Shown: piece by piece, positions 48,701-61,062 of the stretch
Numbering within the stretch: the first letter of the stretch is position 1
How the letters are laid out: each line of letters begins with the position of its first letter
Origin: Podocnemis expansa
Lineage: Eukaryota > Chordata > Testudines > Podocnemididae
Assembly (NCBI GenBank): GCA_007922195.1
Contig: ML682024.1
Location: 3,600,522-3,664,521, forward strand
DNA: 64,000 bases
Reading direction: 5' to 3'
Made by a program: the position numbers and the translations under genes
The notes under the pieces: generated by a model
What the model was told of the DNA's origin: nothing
Database searches by the model: none
Seen by the model: only the letters and a program-made list of their open reading frames with translations

Positions 48701-51326
48701 CTCGGGGCAGCCCAGTGCCTGCGGCAGAGGGAACTCGTCCAGCACTTGGAGCAGCAGGTGAGGGGCCCTGCCAAGCCATCCCACGGGAGGGTGGAGCCCA
48801 ATCACAGCAGGGCACTGCCTTGCGGGGAGGAGTTTTGGGAGGTTGCCCCATAGCAGTTTGTGGTGGAAGAGCCAGAGATTTGATGTAACAGGCTGGGGAG
48901 CTGCCCCACGTGCAAGGCATTTCTGGGGGGAGGTGCCAGGGACTCAGCTTTCATGTCCACAGTAGCTAAAGTGTAACTGAAGGGGCTCTGGAACCTTCCT
49001 ATTTTCTGGGCCCCCTTCATGCATGTGTGGGCCTGATTTTTCCAGGTTCTGGAATCCGGGCCCCGGAACTCTGACCAGTTAGATTTGTGGGCAGTTCCGG
49101 TGTGTTCTTACTTTTCACCCATGCTTGACAAAGAGGGGGTTCAGCTCCCCAAGCAGCCAACAGCTGCTGTCCCATGGAGGGTGCAATATGCCCACATCCA
49201 AATGTTATCATGCAGGATCATGGGAGGTCTCAACCTGCTGCATTCCGGTCACTGTCAGGTGTATGCTCGCAATTATCCAAGTGCATTGTGGGGATTGTAG
49301 TCTGAGTACATGAAAGTTGGTGCCTGGGATCATTGTGGGAGTTGTAGTTCAGGTATTTGTCCAAGTGTATGATGGCAGCTGTAGTCCAGATGGGGATGCC
49401 TTAGGCACCTCAAACGGCTGGGGAACACCATGGTGCATCATGGGAGCCTGCCCAAAGAGGATTATGGGCACCAGCACTTGGAGGAGAGCCCATAGTTACC
49501 ACAATGCACTCAGAGAGCAAAATATTCCAACAGCTGGCCCTGCCCCCACCTTGAAAAATTTAATGGAAAGTAAAAAAAAAAATCTAAATGTATGTGCAGT
49601 GGGAGTTATCACCCAACCCCCATTTCCTGCCCCCCAACTCAGCTGTCTCCTCTGTCTCACCCCTAGCTTGCACGGGAGCGGCAGCGGTTGGGAGCTATGC
49701 AGGCACAGCTGGCCAGAACAGACATTGTGGACAAAGCCCTTGACCCAGTAAGAGCTGGGGTGGGGAGGGAAGGGAATCCCCTTGGTTGGGAGGAATGGGC
49801 AGGGTCTGAGTTTGGTAGCATAGGTGATGGTGCTTGTGGGGGTGGAGGTGGCATTCATAGCCTGGGACTTAACTCCACAGTTAGAGGGTAGGGGGCTGTA
49901 AAGGAGTGAGCTTGCAGCATTGGAGGATGGAACTGGAGAGCGTGACACTGGAGATAGAATCCGTGAGATGGGTGAGGAGAGCAGGTGAGGCCAGAGTCCC
50001 CTCCCTCATCATTTACTGTTCTCATCTACCTAGGCAATAGCAGCAAAGGGCCACTGCTGTCCTCCTCGGCCCCCCACCCCCTTGGGCTGGGACCAGTCTG
50101 GAGCCACCCTCCCTGCCCACAAGGGGGAGCTTGAAACACCCTTGAACAGCCCTGTCCGCAGCATCTTCCCAGGTGAGTTGGGGGGAGGTGGAGGGGGGAA
50201 ACCACACCTGGGTTCTCAGGCAGCTGTAGGAGGGGATAATGCTCACTGAGGAGGTTGGGGGATATGTTGGGGGTCAAGGGCATCACCTTCTTGACTGACA
50301 ACTCTGCTTCTTTCACCACACAGACTTGGGCCCCAGCCTGGAATTTTATCGTCTCAGCACAGCCCGGCCACCCTTCACCTATGCCACCCTCATCCGCTGG
50401 GTGAGTCCCCCATGACTAGTGCCACCCCACATCCACCATCCCATGCCCCTATATCCTTCCCTTTGTCACACATCTCATCTTCTCCATCCTCTCTTATCAG
50501 GCCACCCCCTTTGTCCTGCCCCCCAACCTCTGTCTTTCTGCTGCAATACCCCTAATTAGGACACTCCTCACTTTGTCCTAGAGCCCCCATTTGCCATCAA
50601 CCCTTCCTCTTCCCTGCCTGGAGTACCTACCGCTGAAGGGTGGGGCTGCCTCACCCCAGGCCCACCCCCCTCACACTCCTTCCTATACAGGCCATCCTGG
50701 AGTCCCCCAGCCGGCAGCTGACGCTGAATGAGATTTATCAGTGGTTCAGCCGCAGGTTCGGCTTCTTCCGCCACAACACGGCCACCTGGAAGGTGAGGCT
50801 GTGGGGCCGGACTTGGAGCGGGGAAGGGGAGCTGCAGTGCACCAAGCACTAGAGTGGGAAGGAAGCAGTTGGTCCTGTAAAAGTTCCCCTCTCACCCCTT
50901 GCAGAATGCTGTGCGGCACAATCTGAGCCTACACAAGTGCTTTGTGCGTGTGGAACATGTGAAAGGTGCCGTGTGGACAGTGGACGAGGCAGAGTTCCAG
51001 AAGAAGAGGAACCAGCGACTCCCCCAGTATGGTGCCTGGGGTGGGTGGGGGCTCCAGCTGTTAGCCATGCCCCTGAGAAGTGGGGGAGGAGGGAGGTGCT
51101 CCACCTTTTAGCCCTACTCAGGGAAGGGGGGCAGGACCCCCACCATCAGATAGCCATGCCCCAGGCAGCTAGAAAGGGCCTCCAGCTGTTGTCCACAAAG
51201 CCTGCGGAGGACAAGTAGGGGGGGTCTAAGGGGTGCCCTCACCTCTTCTCTCCCCCCAGGCACCTGGACCTGAAGCAGCTACTGCCACTCCCACCGTACC
51301 TGGCCCCTGCCCGCCCCCGCCGATGA
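45779..51326 (+). CDS. FOXP3: FOXP3 forkhead transcription factor, complete model with eroded zinc finger
   Basis: Master regulator of regulatory T cells; a nuclear DNA-binding protein. Coding exons: 45779-45907, 46000-46098, 48074-48164, 48279-48417, 48682-48757, 49667-49747, 50034-50172, 50324-50400, 50691-50792, 50905-51026 and 51260-51326, in phase, 373 residues (human 431). [20 protein letters not shown] matches the human repressor segment with its LxxLL motif; GINITGMEW matches GINVASLEW. The leucine zipper is [17 protein letters not shown] plus [15 protein letters not shown]. The forkhead is complete: [49 protein letters not shown] and [15 protein letters not shown]. An extra last exon adds a short Leu/Pro tail. 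The C2H2 finger expected before AAQC is not recognisable. The ATG at 45779 has a weak Kozak context but mirrors human architecture; an alternative start at 41436 gives 390 residues. Tail-to-tail with CCDC22, as in human. Confidence 0.9.
47833..47989. mobile_element. hAT-type MITE (gttccctctaa family), copy 2
   Basis: It begins aaatgttccctctaattttt and ends ttttagagggaacagtg. It is clearly the same family as the element at 26589-26796, though the flanks show no convincing 8-bp duplication. It lies in the FOXP3 intron just before the exon at 48074. Confidence 0.75.
49211..49452 (+). repeat. Degenerate tandem of ZNF143-like motifs in FOXP3 intron
   Basis: tgcattgtggggattgtagt (49282), atcattgtgggagttgtagt (49329) and gtatgatggcagctgtagtc (49367), with half-copies near 49211 and 49434, form a 38-47 bp spaced series. 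Each resembles the ACTACAxxTCCCAxxATGC box bound by ZNF143/THAP11, in reverse. Function is not implied. Confidence 0.55.
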
Positions 51327-51403
51327 GATGCCACGTCCTCCTCCAGCCACTGCAAACACACCCCCTGCCTTGGAACACAGGCGCTGTCTGCAAAATGGAG
51401 TAC

Positions 51404-51409
51404 TTTATT
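51404..51409 (-). terminator. CCDC22 poly(A) signal inside FOXP3 3' UTR
   Basis: TTTATT on the plus strand reads AATAAA on the minus strand, 240 bp past the CCDC22 stop codon. It lies between the FOXP3 stop (51326) and the FOXP3 poly(A) signal (51480-51485), so the two mature 3' UTRs would overlap. Confidence 0.65.
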
Positions 51410-51479
51410 GGACTCCTTCCCTAGGTGGACACAGGGGGCTGCCCCCCATTCCAGCCACTTCTGCTCTCAGCAGCCAGGA

Positions 51480-51485
51480 AATAAA
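51480..51485 (+). terminator. FOXP3 poly(A) signal AATAAA
   Basis: First canonical AATAAA after the FOXP3 stop codon, 154 bp downstream, giving a short 3' UTR that ends just before the CCDC22 stop codon at 51649. Confidence 0.7.
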
Positions 51486-51648
51486 GGGAGCAACGCCATC
51501 TCTTTGCGACGCACAGAATACTTGGGGGTAGGGGTGCAGGTCACTGTGTCTGTGAAAACAGAGTGGAGGGAGCACAAGCTGGTGAGAAATTGGGGACTGA
51601 CTCAGCAGAAGGGGGGGGTAAGGGGCCAAGGCATTCTCTTTGGATTTC

Positions 51649-54600
51649 TCAGGCCTCCTGGGTCCGCCCTAGCAGTGCTGCATTCTCCTGCCGCAGGGCC
51701 CGGTAATCGCTGAGGATCCGCTCCAGGTTGGCTGTGGTCCTCTTTGCCCCCTCACTCTCGATCTGGGGGGGGGAAGGAGATGGGGGATTAACTCCTTCAT
51801 GGCCAGAGCAGGACACCCACTGTGCCCCCCATTCTGCACCCAACTTCTCACCTGTTCCTCCAGGTCCCGGATCTCTCTCTGTATAGCACCAGCGTCCTCG
51901 ATGGTCTGGATCAGTTGGGTGCAGTTCTGGAGGTGGGGGAGTGGGTCAGTGGTGCTGGCAGAGGAAGAGTTGAAGTACCCTCCCCACCTGACCTACAGCA
52001 GCCCCCCACTGCCTCCTGGCCTGTGATAACAGCCCCCACTCCTCTTTACCCTCCCACCCATCCTCCCAACCCCCCAGCCCCATCCTCCCAACCTCGTGAA
52101 GAGCTGCCAGGTACTTGTAGGCCTTCCGCACTGACTCATCCCGTTTGGCATCCTGGGGGCACAAAGACAAGGAGATTTAGGAGCCCTGCTCCACCCCAGC
52201 CCCAGGCCAGGCCAGGCCTCTCCCCCCTACCTTTTCCTCCCTGCCCCCCAAATAGGCCCTGTAACCACTCCCAGTCCCCCATCTCCCCCTCAGTTCCCTA
52301 CCTTGAAAACCAGTTCATCAGTAACAGCAAAAGTCCGGTCCAACTTCCCTGTCAGCTGGTTGATTTCCTTCTGCAATGCCCTGGTGTCCGACAGGATCTG
52401 GGTGGGGGGAGAAGAGAGGAATCCATTACCAGTGCCAGGGGTGGCCCCCCCCAGTCACATGGGGGGATAAAAGACATCATACAGCTGCAGTAGTATGAAA
52501 AGCTGGCAGTGGGGAGCCTGGGAGAGGGGCAAACCATGGCTGGCAGACTCAGTTGCCATGGTGAACTCTGGTTTGCAGATGCTGCTGGGGGGCACACGTC
52601 AGGTGGGGCAGTTAACTTGGAGGTTTCCATCTGATTGGGGATGTTGTTGGGGGGAGTGGGGAAAGTGGAGGGCACTATAGGGCCCCCACAAGAGGACTTG
52701 TTACCTTGGAAGTTCTCATCGGGTTGTAGATGTTGCTGGGGGACTGTTACCTTGCTGATCTCCTCCGTCTGTTTGCGGATGTTGCCAACAATCTCAAGGA
52801 TACGCTGGGTATAGGCTGCCCGTGACACATCCTTGGGCAGTGACTCCAGCTCTGTCAGCTAAGGGGATGTGGGATGTCAGCATGTGCCTCAGTCCCCCCC
52901 CCCCCACCTAGCAGAGGCCCTCCCGTGACCACCTGTGGCCTCCCCACACGCTAGGAGCATGATTCCCACTCCTGTAATGTAGGGGAGGAAATCCAGATCA
53001 CAGTGTGTGATCAGTGTGAGAGGGACAGGTGCACGAGCCCAGCGTGCAAATGACACTTGACAGTTCTTTAGCTGCGAAGCCAGAGTGAGGGCGCAGTAGG
53101 TGTGCAAAGCCAACATTCATATTCACCTCCCAAGCTGTCAGTTGGGCAAATGACACACACACAAAGCAGGCATGCAAGGTGAAGTGACCCAATTCACCCC
53201 CCTACTCCCTGTCTCATGCCAGGCCTTATCCTCGTGTGATGTCCTCCCGGGCCCACTCACCAACTGCCGGCATAGCTCCTCTTTGCGCCGAGCCTCAGCA
53301 GCTGCACTCCGGCTGCGCTCATGCAAGGCCTGCATCTCTGAAAGGCGCCGAGTTGACTCCACCTGTGGGTGGAGGAGGAGAAAGGGTGGGGTCAGCAGGC
53401 AAGGGGACACCCCCACAAGGATGCAGGGGAAAGATTCTCAGGCTTTTCCTGGCAGGCTGTTCCCCCATGTTAGTTGCATACGTCACTGATGGCACCTGGG
53501 TGTGTGATCACTGCAGAGGGAAGATGGGCCCCCCAGCTCCACCTCCACAGACCGGGCCAGGATCCCCATCTGAGGCAGCCAGCAATGACAGGCGGGGGGG
53601 GGGCACCTAGTCCAGGGAAGAGACAGGGGAGGCTGGAAGAGGCCAGGGCCCCACAGGTGATTGCAGAGAAAAGGGCCCAAGGACAGGGGCTCCCCAGGAG
53701 ATCACTGCTGTAACCTCTTGACTGACATCTGTCCATGCCAGGTGCCTCACAAACAACCCCCTGTTAACCTGTAGGGTGGAAACTACTGGAGCTACAGGGG
53801 CCCTCTTTGAGGGTGCAGGGCTCCCAGAGGCCCAGCAGAAGGAGTCTCACAGGGGGAGGGGCTGGAACCCCCCGAAAACCAGGGTCAGGAGGCAGCTGCC
53901 TTGGGGGCACGTGGGGGGAACTATGAGTGCCAGAGTTAAACCTGGCTGCGCCTGAGGGGTTCTCAGGCCCGGGGACTGAAATGCATCCTCTGCCAAGTCC
54001 CACCTCCAGCTCACCTGGTGAGAGCAGTTCGTGGCCCTGAGATGGCGAAACTCCTCCATGAGGGGCCCCCGGCGCGTCTCCCACTGCGCAGCCAGGTGCA
54101 CCAGGCGCTGGGCACTGCCCTCCACCAGCAGCTGGGGTGGAAGGCAGAGTCAGGGCAGAGGAGGAATAGCCCCCTCCCAGGATCCCCATCTGACTTGGTC
54201 CCCAAGATCCATACTATATCCAGGCGCCCTAGGCCCACCTCACAATCCTCCCCCCCATCACCTCCCCACACCTCAAGTCCCACCTCTGAAGCTTCCTCCC
54301 CGCTCTGGGGTGCACCTGCCCTGATCCTGCAGGCTCAGTCCCCCTCACAGTTCACCCTCCCCAACCAAAATGCTCAACCCCCCAACCTGTACATCCCAGG
54401 CCCAGCCCCCCACACCCTCCAGGTACCTGCAGCTTGGCCAGGTTGTTCTCAGCTTGGGGCAGCAGCTCCAGGGCCTGGCTCTTCACCCGCAGGGTCTGCT
54501 CACGCCCTCCCAGAGCCTGCTGCCGCTGCCGAAGCAGCCCCTCCACCTGAAGGCAGAGACATCAGGGGTGCATAGCTCCCCCCCAACCTCAACCCTTACA

Positions 54601-57600
54601 GAGCCAGCCCTGCCCCCAAACTGTCCCAGCCCCCCAACCCCCAACAGACTCTATCGTCTCCGCCCCACCACCCTTGCTTCCTATGGCTCCCGCCCCTACC
54701 CAACAGTCCTGACTCAACATATGGGGCATGGGAGAACCCTGCCACACCTCTCACCTGGCTCAGGCTGAGCTCCAGCACTTTCACTTGCTCCCCAACGGCC
54801 TCTATCTCGGCTCCCAGGCGCTGCAGCTCCCCCTGCAAGTTGGAGATCTCTGCCTCCTGTTGTGCCTGTGCCTCCTGGGAGGGGAGAGGAATGGGGGACG
54901 GTCTCAACACCAGCATGGGGTGGGGGGGCACACAAGGACCAGCCTCCCCCCAGCTGGGTGAGTCTGCCAGCATCAGGGTTCAGAATCAATGCCAAGTCAG
55001 GGGGGCACCCTGAACTCTCAGCTGGTTTGGAGTCCCCACACCCTCTTGGTATCACAACCCCTGCCCCCAAACCAGCAAGCAACCCCCTGACATTTATTGG
55101 AGTCCCCCTCATCCAAAACCAAAGCACCACTTTGCTTCCCCTACTACATAGCAGGGGTCTCCCCTACCCTGTTACCTGCTCCAAAGTCTTGGAGGATGGA
55201 AGAGTTTCTGCCACCAGCTGCATCTGCCCCACAAGTTCCTGGGGATCCTGGGGATCATGGAGGAACATCACACAGGACCCTCAACACAGTGCCTTGCCAT
55301 GGTGTCCCCATATTCCCTTATGTCCCCAAAAGCCTCCCCAAACCCTCCAGCTTCCTCAATCCTTCCTCCAGGTCCCAAGTGTCCTTCAGGCCCCACCCAC
55401 CTCCAGCGCCACCCCCCATCCATTCAACCCACACAGTCTGCTCACGTACTGTCTTCTGAGACCCTCCCCCCCCCGTGTCCCAAGCTTCCCCCAAACTTTT
55501 GCCCCAAGGTCACCAGCTCAAGCTTCCGCATAACCTTTCCCATATTTCCTGTCCCCTCAATACCTGTCCATGTGCCAGGCGCTGGGCGTGGCTGAAGCGG
55601 GACCCTTTGGCCAGGGCACCCCCAGTGCCCCCTGTGCTCAGTGCTCCCAGCAATTGGGGCAGGTCTGGTGCTCCCAGCTGTGGGGGGCCAGAGGTGCTGT
55701 AGGAGGGGCTGGCCTGACGCAGCTGGTCCAGCAGGCGGTGCCGGAGTCGCTGACGCTTCCACTGGATGTACTCCTAAGGAGAAACAAGGAGTGTGTGTGG
55801 GGGGTCAACGGATGTCTGCAGTACCCCCCAGCCAATGTTCCCTCTAACTACTCATAGACTATGTGCGCAAACAATTTGTGTGCACAAAAACATTTCTTTA
55901 GCACTATTGAATTTTTTTGTGCGCAGGTTTCATGACCTGTGTGCGCGTGCACATGCACACAGCTTAGAGCGAACAGTGCCACAGTGCCCCCAGTCCCTCC
56001 CTGCTTCACACTCCTGGGGTCAGTGTATGTTTGAGGGATTCAGCCCAGTTCCAGCAAACCACTCTGCAGTCCACATGCTCAGAGGCCAGAAAAAAGACCC
56101 TGATCCTTTCCTTCATGGCGGACCCGCACCCATGAGGCAAGAGCCCCCCAAACCCACTTCACCTTGGGGGGCAAGCGAGATGCCAGTCCTTGGCTCTGCC
56201 ACTCAGCCTCCCACTCGTGCTGCGTCGCCAGGTCACTGGTGTGACGCTCCAGCAAGGATGGTGCCATGGTGCCTGGGCAAGGGGGCTGGGCTGGCACTGG
56301 AGGCAGGAAGCCCCTGAAAAACTCACGGAGCTCTGTGGGGAACATGGATGTCAAAGGCCTGCCCCACTGTCCCCCAGGTTCCCATTCACACCCCCACCCT
56401 GACTCCCCAGCTCCCACCCACGCCACCCCCTTCTCCGCCCCTAGATATAGCCCCCTCAGACCCAGCCCCGCTTCACCCCCGGGTTTCTTTTCAGATCCAT
56501 GCCCTTCCCAGACACTCCTGGAGTGTAGATCCTGGTCCCCCCACCTCAGATCTGGCCTCCACCCTTCCCACCACCTACCAACTGACCCCAAATCTTGGGG
56601 CAAGACCAAAGGGTGGGTGTGAAATGGTGTCAGCAGACTGGTGCCCTGTGAGAGAAAACCAAGTGCGTTAGCATGCAAAACTCCCCACCTCAGGAATCAA
56701 AAGGGGCAAGGTTCACAGGGGACTCTCTTGGAGTGATAATGGGATGGGAATGCTGCATGCCATCCATAGGGTGGCACCTTGCAGACACAAAGTGATGACG
56801 GGATGTTTCCTCCATCAATGCAATGATAAAAATGGGGGGGGGGGGGGGATTTAAGGACAGGTCTGAGGAACTGCAGCAGGGCAGCTTTAAAGTTGCCCAG
56901 GCCAGCTTAGTGCCAGGGGCCAGAGGGGACAGGACGGTTCCATTCTCCAATGCAGCTAGGAAGGTCAGACAACAAATGCACCCTAATGCATAAGAGCATC
57001 TGTTCAGCATCAGTCAGGGGATTTGGTGCAATGGCAGGGTCACACCAAACAAGAGCCGATGGACAAGAAAGAAGCACAGTCAGTCCCATGAGAGATGGGC
57101 CTGATGCCAGGGTGACATCAGAAGGATGCATAATTGTTATTGGAAGCCTTCCTTCATGGCGTTTGTTACACTGGATGTCTCAACTGTTAATAACTTAATC
57201 TAATTCAAATAGAAAATGTATTAGGGGGCCTGTTGAGATGTGAAAATTTATCTTTGTTTAATACTGTAAAAAATGTTGTCTGTTTAATATTCCTTCATGG
57301 TCAGAAGTGCTATTTTGTCTTTCACCACAGCAGAACACAAATAACTGTACAGACATGTGTACAGACATGTACATACATGAAAGCCAATGAATCTATTTAG
57401 ACTACAGCAGAGCAGCCTGAACGTAGCAAAACACAGGGAAACGCTACCTTTGTTATTTCTACCTCAGATGCACCAGCATTTACACTCCCTAAAGAGGCAA
57501 AATACAATATGTTTCAGCCAGAAACATAAAAGGAGAGCAAAGCTGCTCAACACCATGCTGTATGTTGATTGTTAATCAGCTCCAGAGAGTTAGTCTAGTA

Positions 57601-60600
57601 CCATGAAGGTATTTGACACTGTGAACTGGGGCTGGGTTCCAGGGGAAGATGCACAACGACCAGGGATGCCAGCTTTTTCTGGCTGTGCTGGATGGGTTGA
57701 ACAGCTGGACTCTGGAAGCCAGAAATTTACACTCCCCAACTACAAATTTCCAGGATAAAAACCCAGTGAAGATTCCAGAACAAACACTGCTTTTTAAAAA
57801 TTCCCAATGACTCCAGGCCAAACCCAGAGTGAAAGCCCCTCTCTACTCCTGCTCCAGAGCCCTGTTTACACATCCCATGACTACAGAAGACCAATTGGTT
57901 CCTGGTTTCCTTTGATCAGATCTGGGAGGCCAGACACACACAGTTTCCAGACAAAGGCTTGACAGAGTTTGGACGGCCAACATTGGTAGCATTGCCTTTT
58001 TTTGATTGGGACAGGGGTGTCACTGCATCTCCATCAGTAACTGGCATTCATTAGGCTTTCAAGCCATGTTTTCTTGTCTATTAAATCAGATCCCCATCAA
58101 TTGCAGTGTTCAACACAGTTGTGATGAGAGCTGGAGGCGTCGCTGGCACCTGGCACACAGGGCACATGCCCCGAGTCCCAGCGCCAGTGCCCCGGGTGTC
58201 CAGGGCAGCCCCTGCCTCTCCTGGCCCCATCCCCAGCATGAGATCTGGGGCCTGGCCGCCCACAGTGGTGCCTGCCTCTCCCGGCCCCATCCCAGGCTGC
58301 GCTGCCTGTGGCACTGCCCGCCTCTCCTGGCCAGGGATCCACAGCCAGGCTGGCAGCAAGAGGAGCCCAAGGCTGGATTGGGCCTGGGTGGGGAATCAGG
58401 GCCACAGGGGGGCAAGGCTGTGACCAGGCGGTGTGGCCCAGGTTTGTGCCCTGGGTCTTTCCCCAGGGCAGTGATGCTCCTGATGAGGGCCCAGAGCAGG
58501 GAGCCTAAACCCAAGCTCAGTGTGTTGCCTCAGAGATGTTTTATTTGTGCATTTTGAGAACTGGCATTTTCGCAAGGATGACCAAGCTGGGAAGGTCTGA
58601 TTTTCAGATTGGACAGCGCTGGTATTACCAGACACACACACACATTTCGATGTCAACATCACAAAATACACACTGATTTTGTAGAGGGAAATGTCAGCAA
58701 ACCCAGAAATGCACAAACCAAACAGTCACATATCTTCTCACATTGGCCAATTAAGAAAAACATGACTTGAAAACCATGGGTAAAACATCCCATAACACCA
58801 GCATGGTGCCCCTGCAGTAGATGCCTTTGACAGCTGGTGCACATAGCATGAGCTCATGCACCAATTAAAGATAGTCATCTTCAGAAAATGGTGGCCAGGA
58901 AATTTTAGGTTAAAAAAATAAAATAAAAGCTTCAAACCTGCCATGATGCTGCCCAGGGGGGGAGCCTGAAACCAATGCATGTCTTGGAGGCTGCATTATC
59001 CACCCAAGTCGCTAGATAAGATGCATTTCCACCCAGCTTCCTGACAAGACTCCACTTTCTGACCGTTATTCAGTCGGGGGCCAATCTGGTATCAGCATGA
59101 CAATTTCAGTGGATTAAACCCACCTCATCTTCCAAATAAAACTGATGCTGCCCATCAACAGGGGAAATAATCAAATTTAGGTAAAGGCCCCTGAACCCTA
59201 CCAGCACCAAATGCTGCCAGCCTTGCCATGGAGCCACACCAGGGGAACAGGATGTAGCAATGGAGGCAGGCCTGATCGCCAGGCTGGGGGGCTCAAAGAC
59301 TTGGGGGGGGGGGTGTTGTGGAGACTCAGATACAAACTCCCACTGTGAGACTGTACCCCAAAGAGCCAACGATGGATGAAGAGGGACCCCTCTGTGGGAG
59401 CTGGATTTGGTGATGAAGTGATGGCTGCTGGGACCCACTATTGATGGCCAAGTCTAAACCAGAATGTCAGGGAAGAGCCACGCAAAGGACGTAGTTATCA
59501 CTTGTCACGGAGGCAGCGATGGGATCAACATAGCAAGGAAATGGCTAAGGGGGAGGATGGGATCCCTGTCTCCTGACACCTTTGCAGGACACATAGAACA
59601 CTCAGCTCTCCAGCCCCGGCAGGTATGTAACCGTGTACAGATGTTCCTGAGCTCTAGGCATCTCAGCTGGGCCTGAAAGACATGAACCCCTGGGGCCACC
59701 TGGCAGTGCCAGGAACACTTGGAAGGGATGCTGTGCCTCAGAAGACATCCCTTTGGGAGCTCCAACAGGTCAACCCCCACACTACCTCAGACTCTAGCCT
59801 GTGGGAATGGGGTTGCAGAACAGTCTAAATGACAGGGCCCTTGGAACCCAACCTGATGAGGTCCACAAGGAGGAGTCACACACTTGGCTGGCGCAAGAAA
59901 GAAAGAAGTGATACTGGCTCCACAGACAGGATGCTGGGGTAGATGGGCCCATGGGTTTAACCTAAAGCATGTGAGGATGCAGGGCTAGAAGCATGGATAG
60001 ACATGTGGGTGTGAACTGCAGGGGGCAGGGCAGACCCACCTGTAGCAGCTGCAGCCGTGGGGTGCGGCAAGCAGGAGGCACCCAGGGCGTCCCCAGCTGC
60101 TCCTTGATCTTTGCTGCAATGGTGCGGAGCAACACAGCTGACTTCCCTGCAAGGGGACAAAGGTCAGAGCTAGCATCCCCAGATCTCCACCTCATAGAGC
60201 CCCACCTCTGGATTCACCCTCCCAACAGACTCCTCCCACCTGCTACCCGCAGTTTGGCCCCCCCTGGTACCAGCCGGCTGGCCAACGTCCTCAGCATCGT
60301 CCCTTGGCAGTTTCTCCACTAGGAAGAGCAGGAGGCGTCGGATCTCCAGCTCGTTGCTATAGAGGAGGGTCTGGTACCCGACTTCACCTTGGTAGCCCAG
60401 ATCCTGGGTGGGGGAGGAGGGAAGATCAGGAACCTGGGTTCTCTCACAAGTTCTGGGAAGGGAGGGGGACTAGTGCGCTGGGGAGCCAGGACACCTGTGT
60501 TCTCTCACCTGGCAGGCCTGGGCCAAGCTCGTGCCAATGCGGAAGCGGGCTGACATGCCGGGGGGCAGGATATGGCTGAGGCTGGCACCCAGGGATGGGT

Positions 60601-61062
60601 TAATGACACGAAGACATCTCACCACAGCCTCCACAATCAGCTCCGTGGTGAACTCCCGCAGGCTCTGTACCTCCTCAGGTACCTCCCTAAGGGGAGCCAG
60701 GGAGACAGTGTCAGAAAGGCGAATCCCTTGCCTGGTTCCATAATGCAGCCACCCCTGGGGAGGGGCAGCTGGGCAACCACCGCATATAACAGTAGAGAGT
60801 GACAGCTTGCCTGGCACTGAAATTTGACCAGCATGGCACACCCAGACCCACAGCAGATTCTTCCCTGAACCCAACCTCTGATTGCCAGGGGAGGGCACGC
60901 ATCCCACTCCCTGCCCCATAGCGCCTGGCCCTGACTTCCCCTGCAGAGCCCCATGGCAGCTTCAGCCCAGCCCCATGGCACCAGACGGCAGCCCCAGAGG
61001 GGCAAGGCTTACGTCCCGGCGAGGCGGAGCGAGCGGATGAGGATCTTGTCCACCTCTTCCAT
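51649..61062 (-). CDS. CCDC22: CCDC22 coiled-coil protein (CCC complex subunit), complete
   Basis: Core subunit of the COMMD-CCDC22-CCDC93 complex that acts with retriever in endosomal recycling and influences NF-kB signalling. Seventeen coding exons: 61013-61062, 60509-60686, 60271-60403, 60040-60146, 56579-56645, 56163-56332, 55564-55773, 55176-55247, 54755-54874, 54427-54546, 54015-54131, 53261-53362, 52751-52858, 52302-52397, 52093-52152, 51852-51926 and 51649-51762. They are in phase and give 632 residues (human 627). The N-terminal calponin-homology-like NN domain starts MEEVDKILIRSLRLAGT and includes FTTELIVEAVVRCLRVINP. The linker has FHTHPLVLPQDLG. The C-terminal half is coiled coil with LELLPQAENNLAKLQ, RRLSEMQALHERSRSAAAEA, YTQRILEIVGNIRKQTEEI, GKLDRTFAVTDELVFKDAKR and KAYKYLAALHE, ending LLGRTQEA. 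The exon at 56579-56645 was placed by phase and homology and is the least certain. Confidence 0.95.
55833..55986. mobile_element. hAT-type MITE (caatgttccctctaa family), copy 3
   Basis: It begins caatgttccctctaactact and ends cttagagcgaacagtg. If the end is placed at 55986 after an extra cacagtg, 8-bp flanks cccccagc and cccccagt match 7 of 8. It lies in a CCDC22 intron. The interior has the gtgtgcgcgtgcacatgcac segment shared with copy 1. Confidence 0.75.
56646..60039. other. Large CCDC22 intron with AT-rich island
   Basis: The longest CCDC22 intron (about 3.4 kb). From roughly 57120 to 57600 and 58540 to 58940 it is far more AT-rich than its neighbours, with no recognised repeat or exon. 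A short imperfect tandem (cctgcctctcctggccccat) occupies about 58205-58340. Confidence 0.6.
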
